Below are positions 47,792-59,970 of a DNA stretch of 64,000 nucleotides, piece by piece. Every line of letters begins with the position of its first letter. The stretch's first letter is position 1. Below the pieces are notes generated by a model. The model was given only the letters and a program-made list of their open reading frames with translations. It was not told where the DNA came from and made no database searches. Both the position numbers and the translations under genes were made by a program. This DNA comes from Gymnothorax reevesii (lineage: Eukaryota; Chordata; Actinopteri; Anguilliformes; Muraenidae), in assembly GCA_029721435.1 (NCBI GenBank), contig CM056587.1, forward strand, positions 19,352,667 through 19,416,666, written 5' to 3'.

Positions 47792-50225
47792 AGGGCGTGA
47801 CCATTGGAAAAAACTAATATGAATCTAATAATTGTGTGTGTGTGTGTGTGTGGTGTGTATGTAAGTGTGTGTGTGTGCCTTGTTTGCATGCGTGTATTTG
47901 CCTTTATTGATGTGTGTGTGCGTTTGTGTTATTATGTGTATCAGTATGTGTGTGTGACTCCGTGTAAGCATGTATGAGCTTTTGTTTGTGCGTGTGTGTC
48001 TGTGGTCGTGCATGTGTATGCAGGTGTGCGCACGCGTGAGGGTGTTCTTGTGTGTGCATGTGCACCTGTGGTTGCGCACAAGTGTGACTGTGTGAGTGCG
48101 CACGCGTGTAATTGTGCATGCAAGTATTAGTGCGATTGTGTGTGTGTGTTAGCATGTGTGTGTTCCTGTGTGTGTCTGTGCACTCACTGGTTGAGCAGCA
48201 CGTGTAACTTCACCATCCTCTCGTTGTCCAAACCTTAGATTTTCCCAACCCTGCATCCCTCTGTCATCCCCTGGCCTGGTGCATCTGCCTTCATTTCCTG
48301 TGAGCCAGAGCTTCTAACTGTGACTCTTCTGAAGTCTGTCAGTTACGCAGAGCCCTGCCTGCTGCTGCTAATAGTCCTAACAGTCCTTCTACATCTTACC
48401 CTTGAACACAGGCATGGTGTGGAGGAGCTCAATGGCTTGCTGTCTGTGGTACAAGACGTGTTTTTCTTGGTTTAAAGTGTCTTTGATGCTTCAATGGCAG
48501 GACCAGAAGTTTTTTTTGTGTAAAACTGATTCCTGGTCAGTTCAAATAAGTTTCAGAGGGCAGAGAGGAATAACAGCATACAGGTAGCCAGCCCAAGGAC
48601 TTTGTCAGAATAGTGCTCTGGGCTTTCTTGTGTAAATACTTTAAACTGATAATCAATTATCATTTGTTAAATCAATGTTTTTGTGATATTCAGTCTATTT
48701 GCTGGGTGCTGAATCAGTAATCCAAGACAAGCAAACCTTTCGCACAATCAAGACTAAAATGTATTTTTGGGAATTTTTCTTCCAGTTTCAGAATGAAGTG
48801 TGTTCCCTTTGTGGAGTTATTTAGGAAAAATATTATGTTCTCTAATTCTATTTTTGCTTTGCATAACCTTTGTTTCTTTTTATGTGCTTCATATCAAATT
48901 CAGTAAGTCTGTATTTAGTGATTTTAAAATACTAATTTTAAAATTTCTAGAGTAAATCTTTAAAAACTACATAAAGCTTTATATAACAGTAATTGTTTTA
49001 TAATATGTATCAGATATATTTAGTTCACACATCATTTATGCAAAAGCATCATCCCATTCAAGCCTTATGAATTTCACAAGAGACTTAATTTATTATAATG
49101 ATTACACTTTTGCTCTTTTTGTCTGTTACAATCCAGGTGTAATTGCAGCGTTAAATTCTTACATCTATAAAAATTAACAAATTTTAAATTGCACAAGATT
49201 GTCTGGGCTTCTTCCATTTTTTTCTTTCCAGAAAATATACATGGGATATTTTTAAGGTAACTGTTGACCTGACTGAAGCCAGCAGTTAAATATTAGTGTC
49301 AATCACACCTCATCGCAATTGAGTGACACTGACATAATTTTATTTGACACTGACATAATTTTATTATTGACAAAATGAATCCCATTAGGGCAACCTCAAG
49401 GACCAATGATTTTGGATTGACTTTGCATCAAATTTTTTTCACTATGAAACAAATGTGAAGAATCGAGTGACTGCATTTCTGGATAGAAATAGACTGTGAA
49501 TTTGGCAAGTGCACAAGGTGTGATACTTCTGTTCTGAAGTGATCGCCACGGAGCCCTGGAGACTTGGATGCAGTCCCACACTGTTGAGCACTGCCAGATC
49601 ATGACCACTTTGGAATGTTTGTCTTCCTGATCCTAAATGGGAAGTGCAGTCAAACAAATAGTGAAATAGTCGGGAAAAGCGAGTGTCGCACTCTTCCGAG
49701 CATTTTAAATCTGCTCCCAAGTTCTTAACAGGTTTTCCGTGGCCTTTTTTGGTCAAACCTCAATAGTGTAGACATTGTGGAACCAGGTCTGCCTTCATGC
49801 CTCTGCCTGTGTTGGTTTTTCCCAGAGGTTTTGGGGCGAACAGTACAAGCATGCTGTTAATACTTGGCTTCTCCTTCCTTGTAAATGGCAGGATTGACAG
49901 CTGCCCAAGTCACTTTTAAGGAAGAGTTAGGTCTCCGCCCGCCAACTTAAGGTGGTAAACTGCACTCTGTCGTCATAGAGTCCCTTGCATGTGTGAGGGG
50001 GATGTGAGGGGAAAAAGAGGTATAAGAAGTGAATATTAGAGTGAATTATTTCCCTCAAAGGGCAAACCATCAACTTTGGCTCCCTGATACAACTTGTCAG
50101 AGGCTGTGGCCATGGCAACGGGGTGTTTGAAATACTCTGCGTTCCACTTTTATTGGCCGGTGGGCAGGCCTGCCGGGTTCACAAACTCTGCAATGAATAC
50201 TGAAAGAGAGAGAGGACTGTAAAAA
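47792..50225 (+). other. clic6: Probable clic6 3' UTR
   Basis: No AATAAA was found between the stop codon and 50226. The UTR would therefore be about 2.4 kb and include the TG-rich tract 47833-48182, AT-rich sequence (48640-49400) with a directly repeated GACACTGACATAATTTTATT (49325-49365), and an X-box-like palindrome (50106-50119). Extent inferred from the hexamer only. Confidence 0.4.
47833..48182. repeat. Compound (TG)n tract in the clic6 3' UTR
   Basis: About 350 bp of TG/TGCG/TGTA alternation starting about 40 nt after the stop codon. Confidence 0.95.
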
Positions 50226-50243
50226 AATAAAGTTCTCTTTATT
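50226..50243. terminator. Overlapping poly(A) signals for converging genes
   Basis: AATAAA on the plus strand at 50226-50231 and, 12 nt on, TTTATT at 50238-50243 (AATAAA on the minus strand). The first would end clic6, the second the gene at 51085-55520. A further minus-strand AATAAA lies near 50266. Confidence 0.5.
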
Positions 50244-50439
50244 GTTGCGCTTTCATTAGGTGCAATTTATTTGATTTCCACATGGCTCATTTGTTAGAGG
50301 TTGCATGTACAATGTTGAATGTACACAAGTCAGGGCATTGGGTGGCAGTATTGTAAGTAAGATTACTAATGACCTGTTTAAAAGGTCTTTGATGGTGTCT
50401 TACAGTGTTGCTAAGCACTGCGGTCAGGAGATGTGTGTT

Positions 50440-50459
50440 GGGGGGGGGGGGGGGGGGGG
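50440..50459. repeat. Poly-G tract
   Basis: Twenty consecutive G on the plus strand, lying in the inferred 3' UTR of the minus-strand gene (there read as poly-C). Confidence 0.95.
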
Positions 50460-50683
50460 TTGTCGGTGCTGTGGTTAGCAGTGTGGGTCATCTCTTCAGA
50501 CCAGGTCAGGTGCAAATTTCCCCTGGATGGTGGCGGATGGAGGGTGCTGGTCAATTTTGGGAGCAGTACTTCCAGAAACAAACTGTTGGAGAGACAGTGG
50601 AATGTGTAAGGCATTGCCTGTTGTTAATGACATACAGTGAATGGTGTTTAATAGCATTACCAATTCTGTATAAAAGTTAATTA

Positions 50684-50995
50684 CCTCCGCCAAGGAGGTT
50701 ATGTTTTGGGCAGCATTTGTCTGTCTGTTTGTCTGTCTGTTTGTTAGTTAGTTTGTTTGTTCGCAAGATAACTCAAAAAGTAATGCACCAATTTCGATGA
50801 AATTTTCAAAGAGGGTGGGTAATAAGTCAAGGAACAGGTGATTAAATTTTGGCATATCTAGGCAAAAGTACAGCTAAGATATACGCCAAAATTCAAGATT
50901 TCAAGTCTTTCCAATGGGCCGGAGTTCCTATCGCCGTGCTTTTGGGTTTTGCTGCCCCCTGGCAGAGATCTGCGCTCTCTGAGTGCTTTTCTAGT
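50684..50995. repeat. Dispersed repeat (CCTCCGCCAAGGAGGTTATG type)
   Basis: It starts with the palindromic CCTCCGCCAAGGAGG, followed by TCTGTCTGTTTGT iterations and 'aactcaaaaagtaatg...caccaatttcgatgaaattttc'. This layout is a known abundant interspersed repeat in aquatic animals. It sits in the inferred 3' UTR of the minus-strand gene. Confidence 0.65.
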
Positions 50996-51084
50996 TATAC
51001 ATAAATTCAAGAAAAAACTTTTGTATACGAGTTAATGCCGCAGTGACTGCATAGAAGTGCTGAAATGAATGTTAGAGTGTTTAC

Positions 51085-51267
51085 TTAGTCCTTACTCCCA
51101 TGCTCACCCCTCTTGTTCGGTTTCTTTGGGGACTGAGGTTGCGATTTTTTTAAATCCTTCCCTCCGCGGTTTTTCTGCTCCGGTGGCTGATCACTTGGGC
51201 TGGAAACTGTGCCACCCCCGTCCACAGGGGGCAGTGTGGGGGCTTTCTGGGTTTCCTCTGACACAGC
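51085..51267 (-). CDS. Unrecognised gene, exon 4 (terminal)
   Basis: Acceptor TTTACAG|GCTGTG, phase 0, 60 codons and a stop. It begins AVSEETQKAPTLPPVDGGG and ends in a highly basic KPNKRGEHGSKD. Confidence 0.62.
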   Translation of the reverse strand, partial: AVSEETQKAPTLPPVDGGGTVSSPSDQPPEQKNRGGKDLKKSQPQSPKKPNKRGEHGSKD

Positions 51268-51454
51268 CTGTAAACATAGCACAGTGTAAATCCTGTTGAG
51301 ATGCGCAAAGAACTTGAGCTGCTCAATGGAATATGATGGCAAAGTAAGCTGCAATACCGTTTGCAAGCTGCCGGGGGAATGTCCTCAATCTCAAATATTC
51401 ATAGTGCATGATGGGTTATGCAAAAAAAAAAGAAAACACGCGCACACACACCCG

Positions 51455-51501
<47 letters not shown>

Positions 51502-54500
51502 CTATAGCATGTGCAACTTACCACTTTGTTCTTTTTTCCACTGCCTCGAGAATTGGCTGAAACAACATAAATAAATGACTAAATAGACTTCAGTATGACA
51601 GTGGTTGTTTGTTCTTGTGTTGATCATGAATAATTGCACATGCGCGTTCATGTGCCTGGATGCATACCTTTGTTTCCTCGGAGCACTGCTGTAACCCTTC
51701 CTCCCATAGAGCTGCTGATGGATCTCTGAAGCTCTCCCAGGTCCGACAGGATCTTCAGGAACTTCTCTCGCCTCTCTGGACTGTTGTTGGCTGGCACAGT
51801 GTTCCCTTGTCTCTCTGCATTGCTGTGCCTACTGTGTAAGGTTTTCCTGTCACCTAGAGGAGACAATGGCAGGCTTTCCTTAGTGCAACCTTTACAGTGA
51901 GCCCAATATATCTGAGGGTGAACCTAATGACTGACAGGCCTTTCTTCCAACCATTTTCCACTTCTTCCTCACTAGGGTTGCAGGTGAGCTGAAGCTTATC
52001 CCAGCTGAATATCGGCGGAAGTCAGGAACACACACGGGACAGCTGGCCAACCAATCGTAGGGCACACACACCATTTGCACACCATTCACTTACGCATTCA
52101 TGCCTATGAGCAATTTAACGCCTCCAGTTAACCAAACATGCATGTCTTTGGACCGTGGGAGGAAACTGGAGTACTCGGAGCAAGCCAACACAAACATGGG
52201 GAGAACACAAACTCCGCACGGAAAGGCCCCAGTTCAGATCCGAACCCGCAACCTTCTTGCTGTGGGGTGGCAGCGCTACTGACTGTGCCAGAATGGCATT
52301 GATTTTAGTTACCAGTCGCGATTGCTGAATCAACTACAACAGAACAACTTAATCATCTGATTGTGATCTCACAGCTTAGAGGGTGAAAACAAGACGTAAG
52401 ACACCAGCAGCCCTCAACGCATTCAGACAATACTTGTATGGTACAAAGCACTGTTTCTGACCCATTTTTTTTCGGGAGCTGACGCCAAGGAGAATGAATT
52501 TTGAAATACTTCGGAGATCCCAAACATGATCGCCTCTCACGCTGCTCTTCAGTTGAGTGTACATGGAGATAAATTACACTGAGAGAAAATGTCTGCTTAC
52601 TTCCCAACCACAGATCTTAGGTTGTTTGTTCATCCTTGACTGGTTGAAAAACTTTGCAATATTTGTCAAGCTCCAACCACTGCAGATTAACTGGCATTGC
52701 ATCCTTGATCTAGTTCATTAACTGATTAAAACTAATGAGGTATGGAAGGTAATACATAACATCACAGACCATACTAATTTGTGGATATAGGTCACAAGCT
52801 TACCTGCTAGTTGGTGGAAGCTGTCACAATATTGATGAGAAATAAATGCATGCACATAAATAAATATTTTTTCCTCAAAAGGAGAACTTACAATCAGCAA
52901 AAGATACCCTCGTTATATAGATTTGTACATAAATTCATGCGCTGATCAAGCAGCACCTCTCAATCTACACCGAGCAGCACATTCTGCATTCTGGGAACAG
53001 ATATAGAAGAATACTTCACAGCACCATCTGTTTCTCTGTCAGTAGAGGTCATTGTCACCATATCTATACATTTACAATGTTGACCTGACTAAAACAAATT
53101 AACCTGGAGAGAGTACACCCTTATCGTCCATCCACTTGACCCCTACTCAGGGTCAACGGAGACTACTCATAGTCAACACCTCATGCCAGGAATTGGGTCT
53201 ATTATCATAAAAGCCAAAGCAAAATCTAGATGCTATTAAACCTGGATTTCTATGCGTGCATATAATTGCAAAGAAGAATGTTGGCACAATCATTCATTCA
53301 TTAAAATGTCATTTTATTTATATGAGTCATATTTTTAAACATTATCACAACTCGAAGGAGAGCTTGTAACTTTGTGTCATATTCTACCCATCTGTCTTTG
53401 CATTGACACCCATTGGAGGAGAAGAATCCGGAAATTCTGTGACCTGAATAAAAGTGGCTGCAGTTTGACGTCACGCTAAATAAGTTTCTCTTTTTACAAG
53501 CTCCTCTCAGAGAATAGGGTATCGCGTCACAAAAAAATCCTCGATCATTCTATTTACATATACGCAAACTGCACGGCCCACACACTTTGCAAAAGAAATT
53601 GTGATCTCAAGTGGTTGCTTGGGAACCAGGAAAGAGGTAATGAGCCCAGTAGTAATGGCATTCAATGTTTGTGGGCCCATTACGAAGTGGCTCAATAGTG
53701 CCCATGCCCTGAGAAAATCCAGACAAAAACTGTTTACTGTTTAGATCAGCAGAATAATGCAGAAATGATGAAGGCCAAATGCATCAATATCTTTTCTTTT
53801 TGACCGAATCTTTTCCTTACAGGAAACAGTCCACTGGGTGACTGTTCACTCTAAGGTCAAGGGCCACATCCTTTAAACATACCTAAGACGCCGCAATGTC
53901 AAATGCAACAATGCAAAAAAATCAAGTAAGTACAGTTAATAAGTTATTATATCTCCAGTTTCTGAAAGATTCCATTTTATTTCTTAACTCCACTGAATTT
54001 CTGTTTTTCATTTCAGTTAAGTTTTCACTTTGAAGAAGTTTTGTTTGGTTTTAACAGCATTAGACTGTGCGTTGAAGTTCTGGCCTCTACTATAGTTGAT
54101 GGCGAAATGTAATACTTCTCTTTTTCTTCTTTTATTAATTGAAACATTTGTTCTCTGAATAACGATAGGTACAGGCATATTGCCACCTAGTGGCCTGAAC
54201 TGAAACACACAGAACCTCAACAGAATCCACTTTCATTAGTCACCTCAAGGGAAACTTTCCGTGTCTGTTTCAGGCTTTGTTCACTCTAATATTTTTTCAT
54301 AAAATCATATTCAGATATTATATTCTATATGAGAAAATTAACGCTTAATAGAAATGATGCTTTATTATGCTGAACTTGCATACTTTTTCCAAATAAAACC
54401 TTGTTTTCTTCTGCAACAAACCAAGGAAATGACTGGACACTATTCTCTAATTTTGCATCTTTACGGCTATTTATCTATTTAACACATATTTAACTAATGT

Positions 54501-55520
54501 ATGTAGAAAGTAGCCCAATTAATCTCTGATGATTCATGCCCAGACATTGCACTACAATATATGCTGAACTGTACCCAATACATTCTGCTAAAACTATGTC
54601 AACATAAGTTATCTTGTGCTGAGCACGTAACCTTCCTGTTTTATAAAGCAGCCACAGGCATCAATTCCTGCAGCATCCATTTACAGCACAATGACCTATA
54701 TGCTTGAAGCTTCACTAAAGTAAAACACTGATCTCAAACCAATATCTCCTTCTCACTTCCTCAACACGCCCACTATGCGCAGAAAAGACAAAACTGATCC
54801 TGGATCAGTGATCTTTGAAGTTTATTCAATAAGATTTGAGAAGGTTTTGTGCCTTCTCAAATCCAGGGACTCCTATCCAGGCACAATAGTATTCAAAACC
54901 GCCATCATACTGTAAGTTAACCCTTTAACTGCCTCAACCTTTTAGGAGAGCACATTTTGAGTCACTGTATCTAACTGAAAAATTTGTTGAGCTTAATTCA
55001 ACCTCATTAAGCTATTTCTAAGCTATTGAGGCGTGTTGAGCTGGATCACTTCACCTTTCAATCAGATATCGTCTCAAAACTTGGGCAGGTAAAGGACCAG
55101 ACAGGGTTAAATTAAAAAATATATATGTACTTTCCAATTTTTAAATGTATATATTCCTGTTACATATCATGTGCTCACCGCCCCCTCCTCCTGGCTGGCC
55201 CATGGGCCCCTGTAATGTTCTCCCCAAGCAGTGTACCATTTACCTCCCCAGATATCAAGTCACAGACAAGCATATAAGTAAATTTTGGGAGTGAACAGAA
55301 CAGTGGTGGTGATATAATTGCAGTGTTGCAGAGGTAATAAGACCATCATCCCATCCCACCTCTGTCCCTCACTCTCCTTTGCCAGAGGATCCTCACCTCC
55401 GTCACTCACGTCCCGGTCCAGGCTCACAGGGGCACCGCCAACCATCGACATCATAACCGCCATCTCAATCACTGCCATCGCCACTGCGAGCAACCCCCGA
55501 AATCCAGCTGCGCTGTGCAT
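51085..55520 (-). CDS. Unrecognised secreted-protein gene, four exons, 185 residues
   Basis: Joining 55360-55520, 51668-51846, 51522-51556 and 51085-51267 (161+179+35+183 nt) gives one continuous 185-residue frame with GT-AG at every junction and matching phases. Residues 1-29 (MHSAAGFRGLLAVAMAVIEM, then AVMMSMVGG) look like a signal peptide with cleavage before APVSLDRD. Residues 79-94 (RREKFLKILSDLGELQ) can form an amphipathic helix. Basic pairs (RK, RR, KK, KR) are frequent, and the tail is Pro/Lys/Gln-rich (KKSQPQSPKKPNKRGEHGSK). There is no Cys after the signal peptide. I do not recognise the family; a secreted peptide precursor or matrix/mineral-binding protein is possible. It converges on clic6. 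It could be a spurious join, but four consistent phases argue against that. Confidence 0.62.
51442..51500. repeat. (CA)n microsatellite
   Basis: CA run ending 22 nt before exon 3 of the minus-strand gene, on the donor side. Confidence 0.95.
51522..51556 (-). CDS. Unrecognised gene, micro-exon 3
   Basis: 35 nt; acceptor GTTTCAG|CCAATT and donor AAAGTG|GTAAGT. It encodes (A)NSRGSGKKNKV and links exon 2 (phase 1) to exon 4 (phase 0). If skipped, exon 2 would join exon 4 out of frame. Confidence 0.58.
51668..51846 (-). CDS. Unrecognised gene, exon 2
   Basis: 179 nt; acceptor GTGACAG|GAAAAC, donor AACAAAG|GTATGC. It encodes KTLHSRHSNAERQGNTVPAN, then NSPERREKFLKILSDLGELQ, then a Ser/Gly-rich segment. 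The alternative acceptor seven bases upstream (TCTAG|GTGAC) does not fit the phase of exon 1. Confidence 0.62.
51944..52290. repeat. Dispersed fish repeat
   Basis: It includes ACTAGGGTTGCAGGTGAGCT, then GACAGCTGGCCAACCAATCG, TGTCTTTGGACCGTGGGAGG and GAGAACACAAACTCCGCACG. These are the landmarks of an abundant interspersed repeat found across teleosts. It sits in intron 1 of the minus-strand gene. Confidence 0.75.
52291..55359 (-). other. Intron 1 of the unrecognised gene
   Basis: No exon seen. Near its 5' end, a possible piggyBac-like MITE lies between TTAA at 54917 and 55107. Confidence 0.4.
54921..55106. mobile_element. Possible piggyBac-like MITE
   Basis: TTAA at 54917-54920 and 55107-55110 flank CCCTTTAACTGCC ... 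GGACCAGACAGGG. The inverted repeat is weak beyond CCCT/AGGG, so this is tentative. Confidence 0.3.
55360..55520 (-). CDS. Unrecognised gene, exon 1 with signal peptide
   Basis: ATG at 55518-55520; the donor CAGAG|GTGGGA leaves phase 2. It encodes a hydrophobic start, then GGAPVSLDRDVSDGGEDPLA. The frame is open further upstream to 55628 but without better initiation context, and the upstream residues are unlike a signal peptide, so the internal ATG is chosen. Confidence 0.62.
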
Positions 55521-55699
55521 CGCTGCGTCAAAAGTCTCTTCTTTTCTCTCCACAATTCTAAAATCAAACACTTCTGTTGTCCTCGTACTGCGATTCGCCG
55601 TCTGTCTGTCTGTCCGTCCGTCTGCCACACGCAGTCTCGCGCGTGTGTGTGTGTGGGTGTGTTACTGAAGCGCCTTTCAGGAGAAGGCTTGTCGAATGT

Positions 55700-56080
55700 G
55701 TGCGTATGCCTGCGTGTGCAAGTGTGTGTGAGTTCTGCCCTCGGCTCATCTGCCTGGATCTGGGTCTCATCCCCCTATTTAACCCCGGGCCGGTGGATCT
55801 GGGCCGGGCCGCGATCCCGCCGTCCCGCCCATCGAAGCGTGGCTCCGCAGGGCCGCCGGCGGTGACATTTGGAGCGATGTTTGTGTCGGTGGCGTCGGGC
55901 CCCTCGTTGTGAATGGGGCAGCGGGCAGCGGGCCCTCCTGCGTCAGAGCCCCTTTCTCCTGCAGGGCCCCTCCGTCGCCCCGGCTCCTCTGCAAACACAT
56001 TAAGGCCCTTATCACTGCTTGTTCAGGGAGCAGAGCCGGCCAGCACACTGCCTACCCCTCTCCCTGAGCCAGAGTCGGTC
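55700..56080 (-). promoter_or_regulatory. GC-rich promoter of the unrecognised gene
   Basis: A CpG-rich block. On the minus strand it carries GGGCGGG (near 55826) and a TATA-like TTAAATAG (55775-55782), about 255 nt upstream of the ATG, predicting transcription start near 55745. A pyrimidine-rich TGTCTGTCCGTC tract lies in the inferred 5' UTR. Confidence 0.5.
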
Positions 56081-56153
56081 AGTGGGAGAGTCTTAACTCT
56101 GAGAGGTACATTGTTGCACCTCAACATATATAGACAGGCCAGTATCTTCAAAC

Positions 56154-56154
56154 A

Positions 56155-56186
<32 letters not shown>
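56154..56186. repeat. (CA)n microsatellite
   Basis: Near-perfect CA run. Confidence 0.9.
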
Positions 56187-56999
56187 TTCACACAGTGATG
56201 TTCAAGGAACTACATCATGACACGCAAAGTGATATTCACAGTACAGTATCCTTACATAGATCTTTGCCCACACATTCACAGACCAGCATCATTGCATGTA
56301 AATGCACATTTACAGAGCAACATCATTACACATGCACAAGCTCACGAGTCCTCACATGCGAACACATTTATAGATGCATCGGAAACCGCAAACGCACAAA
56401 ACTGCATAGATGAACACAGGTATGCACACATACACACATACGTATTACTCATTTACTATTATCAAATAGGGACCACATATTCACTGATCGTTCAATGAAT
56501 GAAAAAAATATTTGAACTCTAAACAGAATGCCACACCACACATCAAAAATCAGGGCATTTAATGAAAGCATTTTTGATTTGTAGGGCATTGCTTAGCAGC
56601 ATTCTCCAATTCATCCAATTAAGAAAGCAATTGTGACCCAATGTGTAAAAGCGCACACTGTGGTCTGATTTCAGTTTTACTAACAAAGGATCACCATGGC
56701 AATGACCCCAGTGATGTAAACAATATGATGTGAGCAGGCCCTTGGATTGGCTTGGCTGGCAGTTTGTTGTGTGGATGTCACTCTTCTTAATCACCGGGGA
56801 AGTGGACAAGCTCAAGCTTGTGTGTTTACTCCAATCTGCTATGTCAGATCATGAATGGAGAGGGAAGTGATGAAGAATTTAGGATGGGGTGGGCGAGACC
56901 ACGGTGGGTATTCTATACGATAGTTGCTGGGAATGAGGAGGCTAACCTGAGAGCATCCTGGTGAAATTATTGACATTATCTGAGTCTGAATAAGCTCCA

Positions 57000-57066
57000 G
57001 TGTGTGTGTGTGTGTGTATGTGTGTGTGTGGGAGTGTGCATTTCTGAGTGTATGAGTGTGTGTGCA
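57000..57066. repeat. (TG)n microsatellite
   Basis: TG run with TA and GA interruptions. Confidence 0.9.
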
Positions 57067-57189
57067 TGCATGCACTATAATCCCATTCCGTACTGAAGTT
57101 CATTTGGGCTACGGGTTCCTGTTTTTTCTGATTTACTTCGCTTCATTCTCCAGTTTCTGTAATTTTTTTTATTTCACTCTGCTTTGACT

Positions 57190-57965
57190 GGCAGCCATTC
57201 ATTTGACCATCATTCATGTCACCCCCATCTGCGCCATCTAAATCATTCCCAAAATCAACATCATCCCCACCATACATATTATCCCATTTATCCACATCAT
57301 CCACACATCCCCACCATCCCTGTCATTCTCCAACATCCACATCAACCCTATAATCATCATCCCCATCACCCCATCATTCATATTACCCCCATAATTCACA
57401 TCATTCCCATTTCCCCACTATCCCCATCATCCAACTCATCCCCATCCTCTACATTGTCTAAATCATTCCTCATCATCATCATCATAATCTCATTCATCTA
57501 CATCATCCATATAATCCCCATTATCCCCTTCATTGTCATCTTCATTTCCCATCATCTATATCATCCCCATAATTTACATCATCATCATCATTCTCATCAT
57601 CTTCATCAGTCCCCATCATCCATATCATTCCCATCATCCATATTATTCCCCACCATCCACATCATCCCATCATCTCCATAATCCACATCATCCGCATTAT
57701 CGCCATTATCCCCATCATCCGTATCATCCCCGTTATTCTCAACTCCATAATCCATATCATCCCCATCACCCACATAATCCACATTATCTTCAGCAATCAT
57801 CCATATCATTCCCATCATTCCCATCATCTGCACCATCCCCATAATGCCCATCATCCACATCATTCCCCTCATCCCATCAACTCCATCAACATCCTTATCA
57901 TTGCCATCATTTCGCATCATACCCATTATTTACCTTATCTACATCATCCACATCATTATTACGCA
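57190..57965. repeat. CAT/CCC-rich minisatellite, ~770 bp
   Basis: Degenerate tandem units of CATCATCCCCATCATCC / CACATCATCCCCATTATCC type, all purine-poor on the plus strand. Both strands give long open frames (His/Pro/Ile on plus, Met/Asp/Gly on minus) purely from composition. Confidence 0.9.
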
Positions 57966-59970
57966 CCTGTCCACAACTTTGTGGGGCATTGCATACATTT
58001 TCAGGCTGGACAGGTCAAAAATATTTAGTCCAATTACAAAGAATTCACTTATTAATTCAACAATTTCAGCCGGACGCAGTGCGCCAGAATTAGCTAAGGA
58101 AACTAATTTTCGTCTGTGGACTTAAGGATATGTACATATATTGGATTGCGCAAGGAAACCTACACAAACAGAGGGAGAACATTCAAGGTCTTTCCAGGGA
58201 GGATCCAGCCAAGGACATAAACCAAGAACCTTTTCCTCTGCCCCCCTCCGTCAGGACCAACTGTCCAGCATCAAGAAGCTACCAGAAGACAGTTTTCAAT
58301 TCATTCAGCTCGTGGTACCAGGTACGCAACAGGGAGTGCACACTCTTCACAGCTCCATCCACCATCCACCCACCTCCAAGGTGATTAAAACATCACAAAG
58401 AATCTACCCTCATTAAAATATGACAGATGCTTGTCTGCAGAGTTGAGCTAGTGCTCTTACTCAGTCTATCTCTATGGTGCTGCGGGACCCATAACTACGA
58501 ATGGAAAAGAGGAATGTCTGCTCTGGCAGAATCAGAGAGCTTTCCCTGAATCCACTAGTCTGTGTGAACGTACATTGTTAATCACAATTTACTCAGAGGC
58601 ATGACTAGTCTGCTAGTCTGTCGGTCTGTCTGTGACAATTTGTCTCTGTCTCAGTGACAACTCTTTCCCAGGGAGTTAACAGCAACAGATGAAACAGGAT
58701 ATTGCTTCAAAAGAAAAGAAAATTCCAATTACACACTGTATCTGAGTCCTGAATATTTCAGAGTGTAAAATAATTCGCAGAACTATTAATTTGATACAAA
58801 TTCTTGCATCACACTTTTCACATACTCACCTTCTATAGCAACAGCAAAGAAGTGTACATGTCACAATATATTCCTGATGTTCCAACAAACAACCAAATGA
58901 GGGCAGTATCGCACCTCTTGGAACAGTCAGTCCTCTGTTGTCGCAACAGCCCATACACAAACAGCCAAGCAGATAACCCAGCGTCCCACCATTTTCCCTA
59001 AAGAATGTGAAAAATGCTCTAGCCAGGCACTGTAAGTAAAATAAATATTCCCCACGGCATTCACTGTCCACAGGCCTCAGATCTGGCAGTTAGGTTTGTG
59101 GTTCAACTCCCAGCAGAGCAAAATAAAGGACAGAAGAGTACACTTTGCCCCGCTGCTCAACACGAGAGTTTCAGAAAAGAGGACGGGAGGGACACTTGCC
59201 CCTCTGGGACGCGCACGTCTGCATCAAGCTATTTTTCTTTCCCATTAAATATGAGTTCTGATCCCCGAGCGTTTCAGTTTGAAAATATTGCCACAGTCAT
59301 TAATGTATGAAAATTTTCTTTGCGCCAAAAGTTTAGAACTAATCTACAGTCTCAAGGGCCAGCCTCTGCAGTACACGGACGGGGACCATTAAAGTCAGTG
59401 GCTGTGGTCAGGAGTCCCAGTACCCTGTTCTCACCCAGGGCTTTTCTTCTTCTTCAGAGAGCACAATAAAGAAGTAAATTAAAAAAAATTACAGATTAAT
59501 TAATAAACCAATGGCTCAGGTTAACACCCTTATAACAAGCTGATGTACCTTTTTTCAGATTTCTTACCTTTTTATTTATAAAATGATATTGCTAACTTGC
59601 AAGCATCATGTCTCCCTAAAGGCCTTTACACACTAAGAACAAAACGAAAAAACAATGCGAAAATCAGGAACACTCCTTGACAGTGAAATATGGAAGTTTC
59701 ATATTTGCTGTGGATAAAGTTAAATAGGTGTGAATTTTTTCGCTGGGGCATTTCTGATGATTTTTTTTCTTTTCATCTCAAGAGTGAAAAGGCCTTGATA
59801 ACTCTTGTCATTTTCAGGTACATTGCGCTCTATCTTATGTGCACAGATAATAAATATTTGCTCTTATTCAGATATTATCCATAATGTTTAAACATAAAAA
59901 ACGTATTTATCTTACATTTTCTTGAACCCAGCAGCACTGCAAGCACACAGAAGAGTTTAAAACATACAGT
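57966..59970. other. Intergenic stretch
   Basis: No exon, RNA gene or element recognised. Confidence 0.4.

Larger units (their letters stand above)
56081..57189. other. Intergenic stretch
   Basis: Two microsatellites, (CA)n at 56154-56186 and (TG)n at 57000-57066; otherwise nothing recognised. Confidence 0.45.

Noticed and set aside
45906..48155. Cys/Val- or His/Thr-rich open frames in TG/CA repeats
   Set aside because: Pure microsatellite translation.
55564..55998. 144-codon GC-rich minus-strand frame
   Set aside because: It lies across the predicted promoter and 5' UTR. Composition explains its openness and no motif is present.
57184..57926. 165-codon His/Pro and 106-codon Met/Asp/Gly open frames
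   Set aside because: Products of the CAT/CCC minisatellite composition, not genes.
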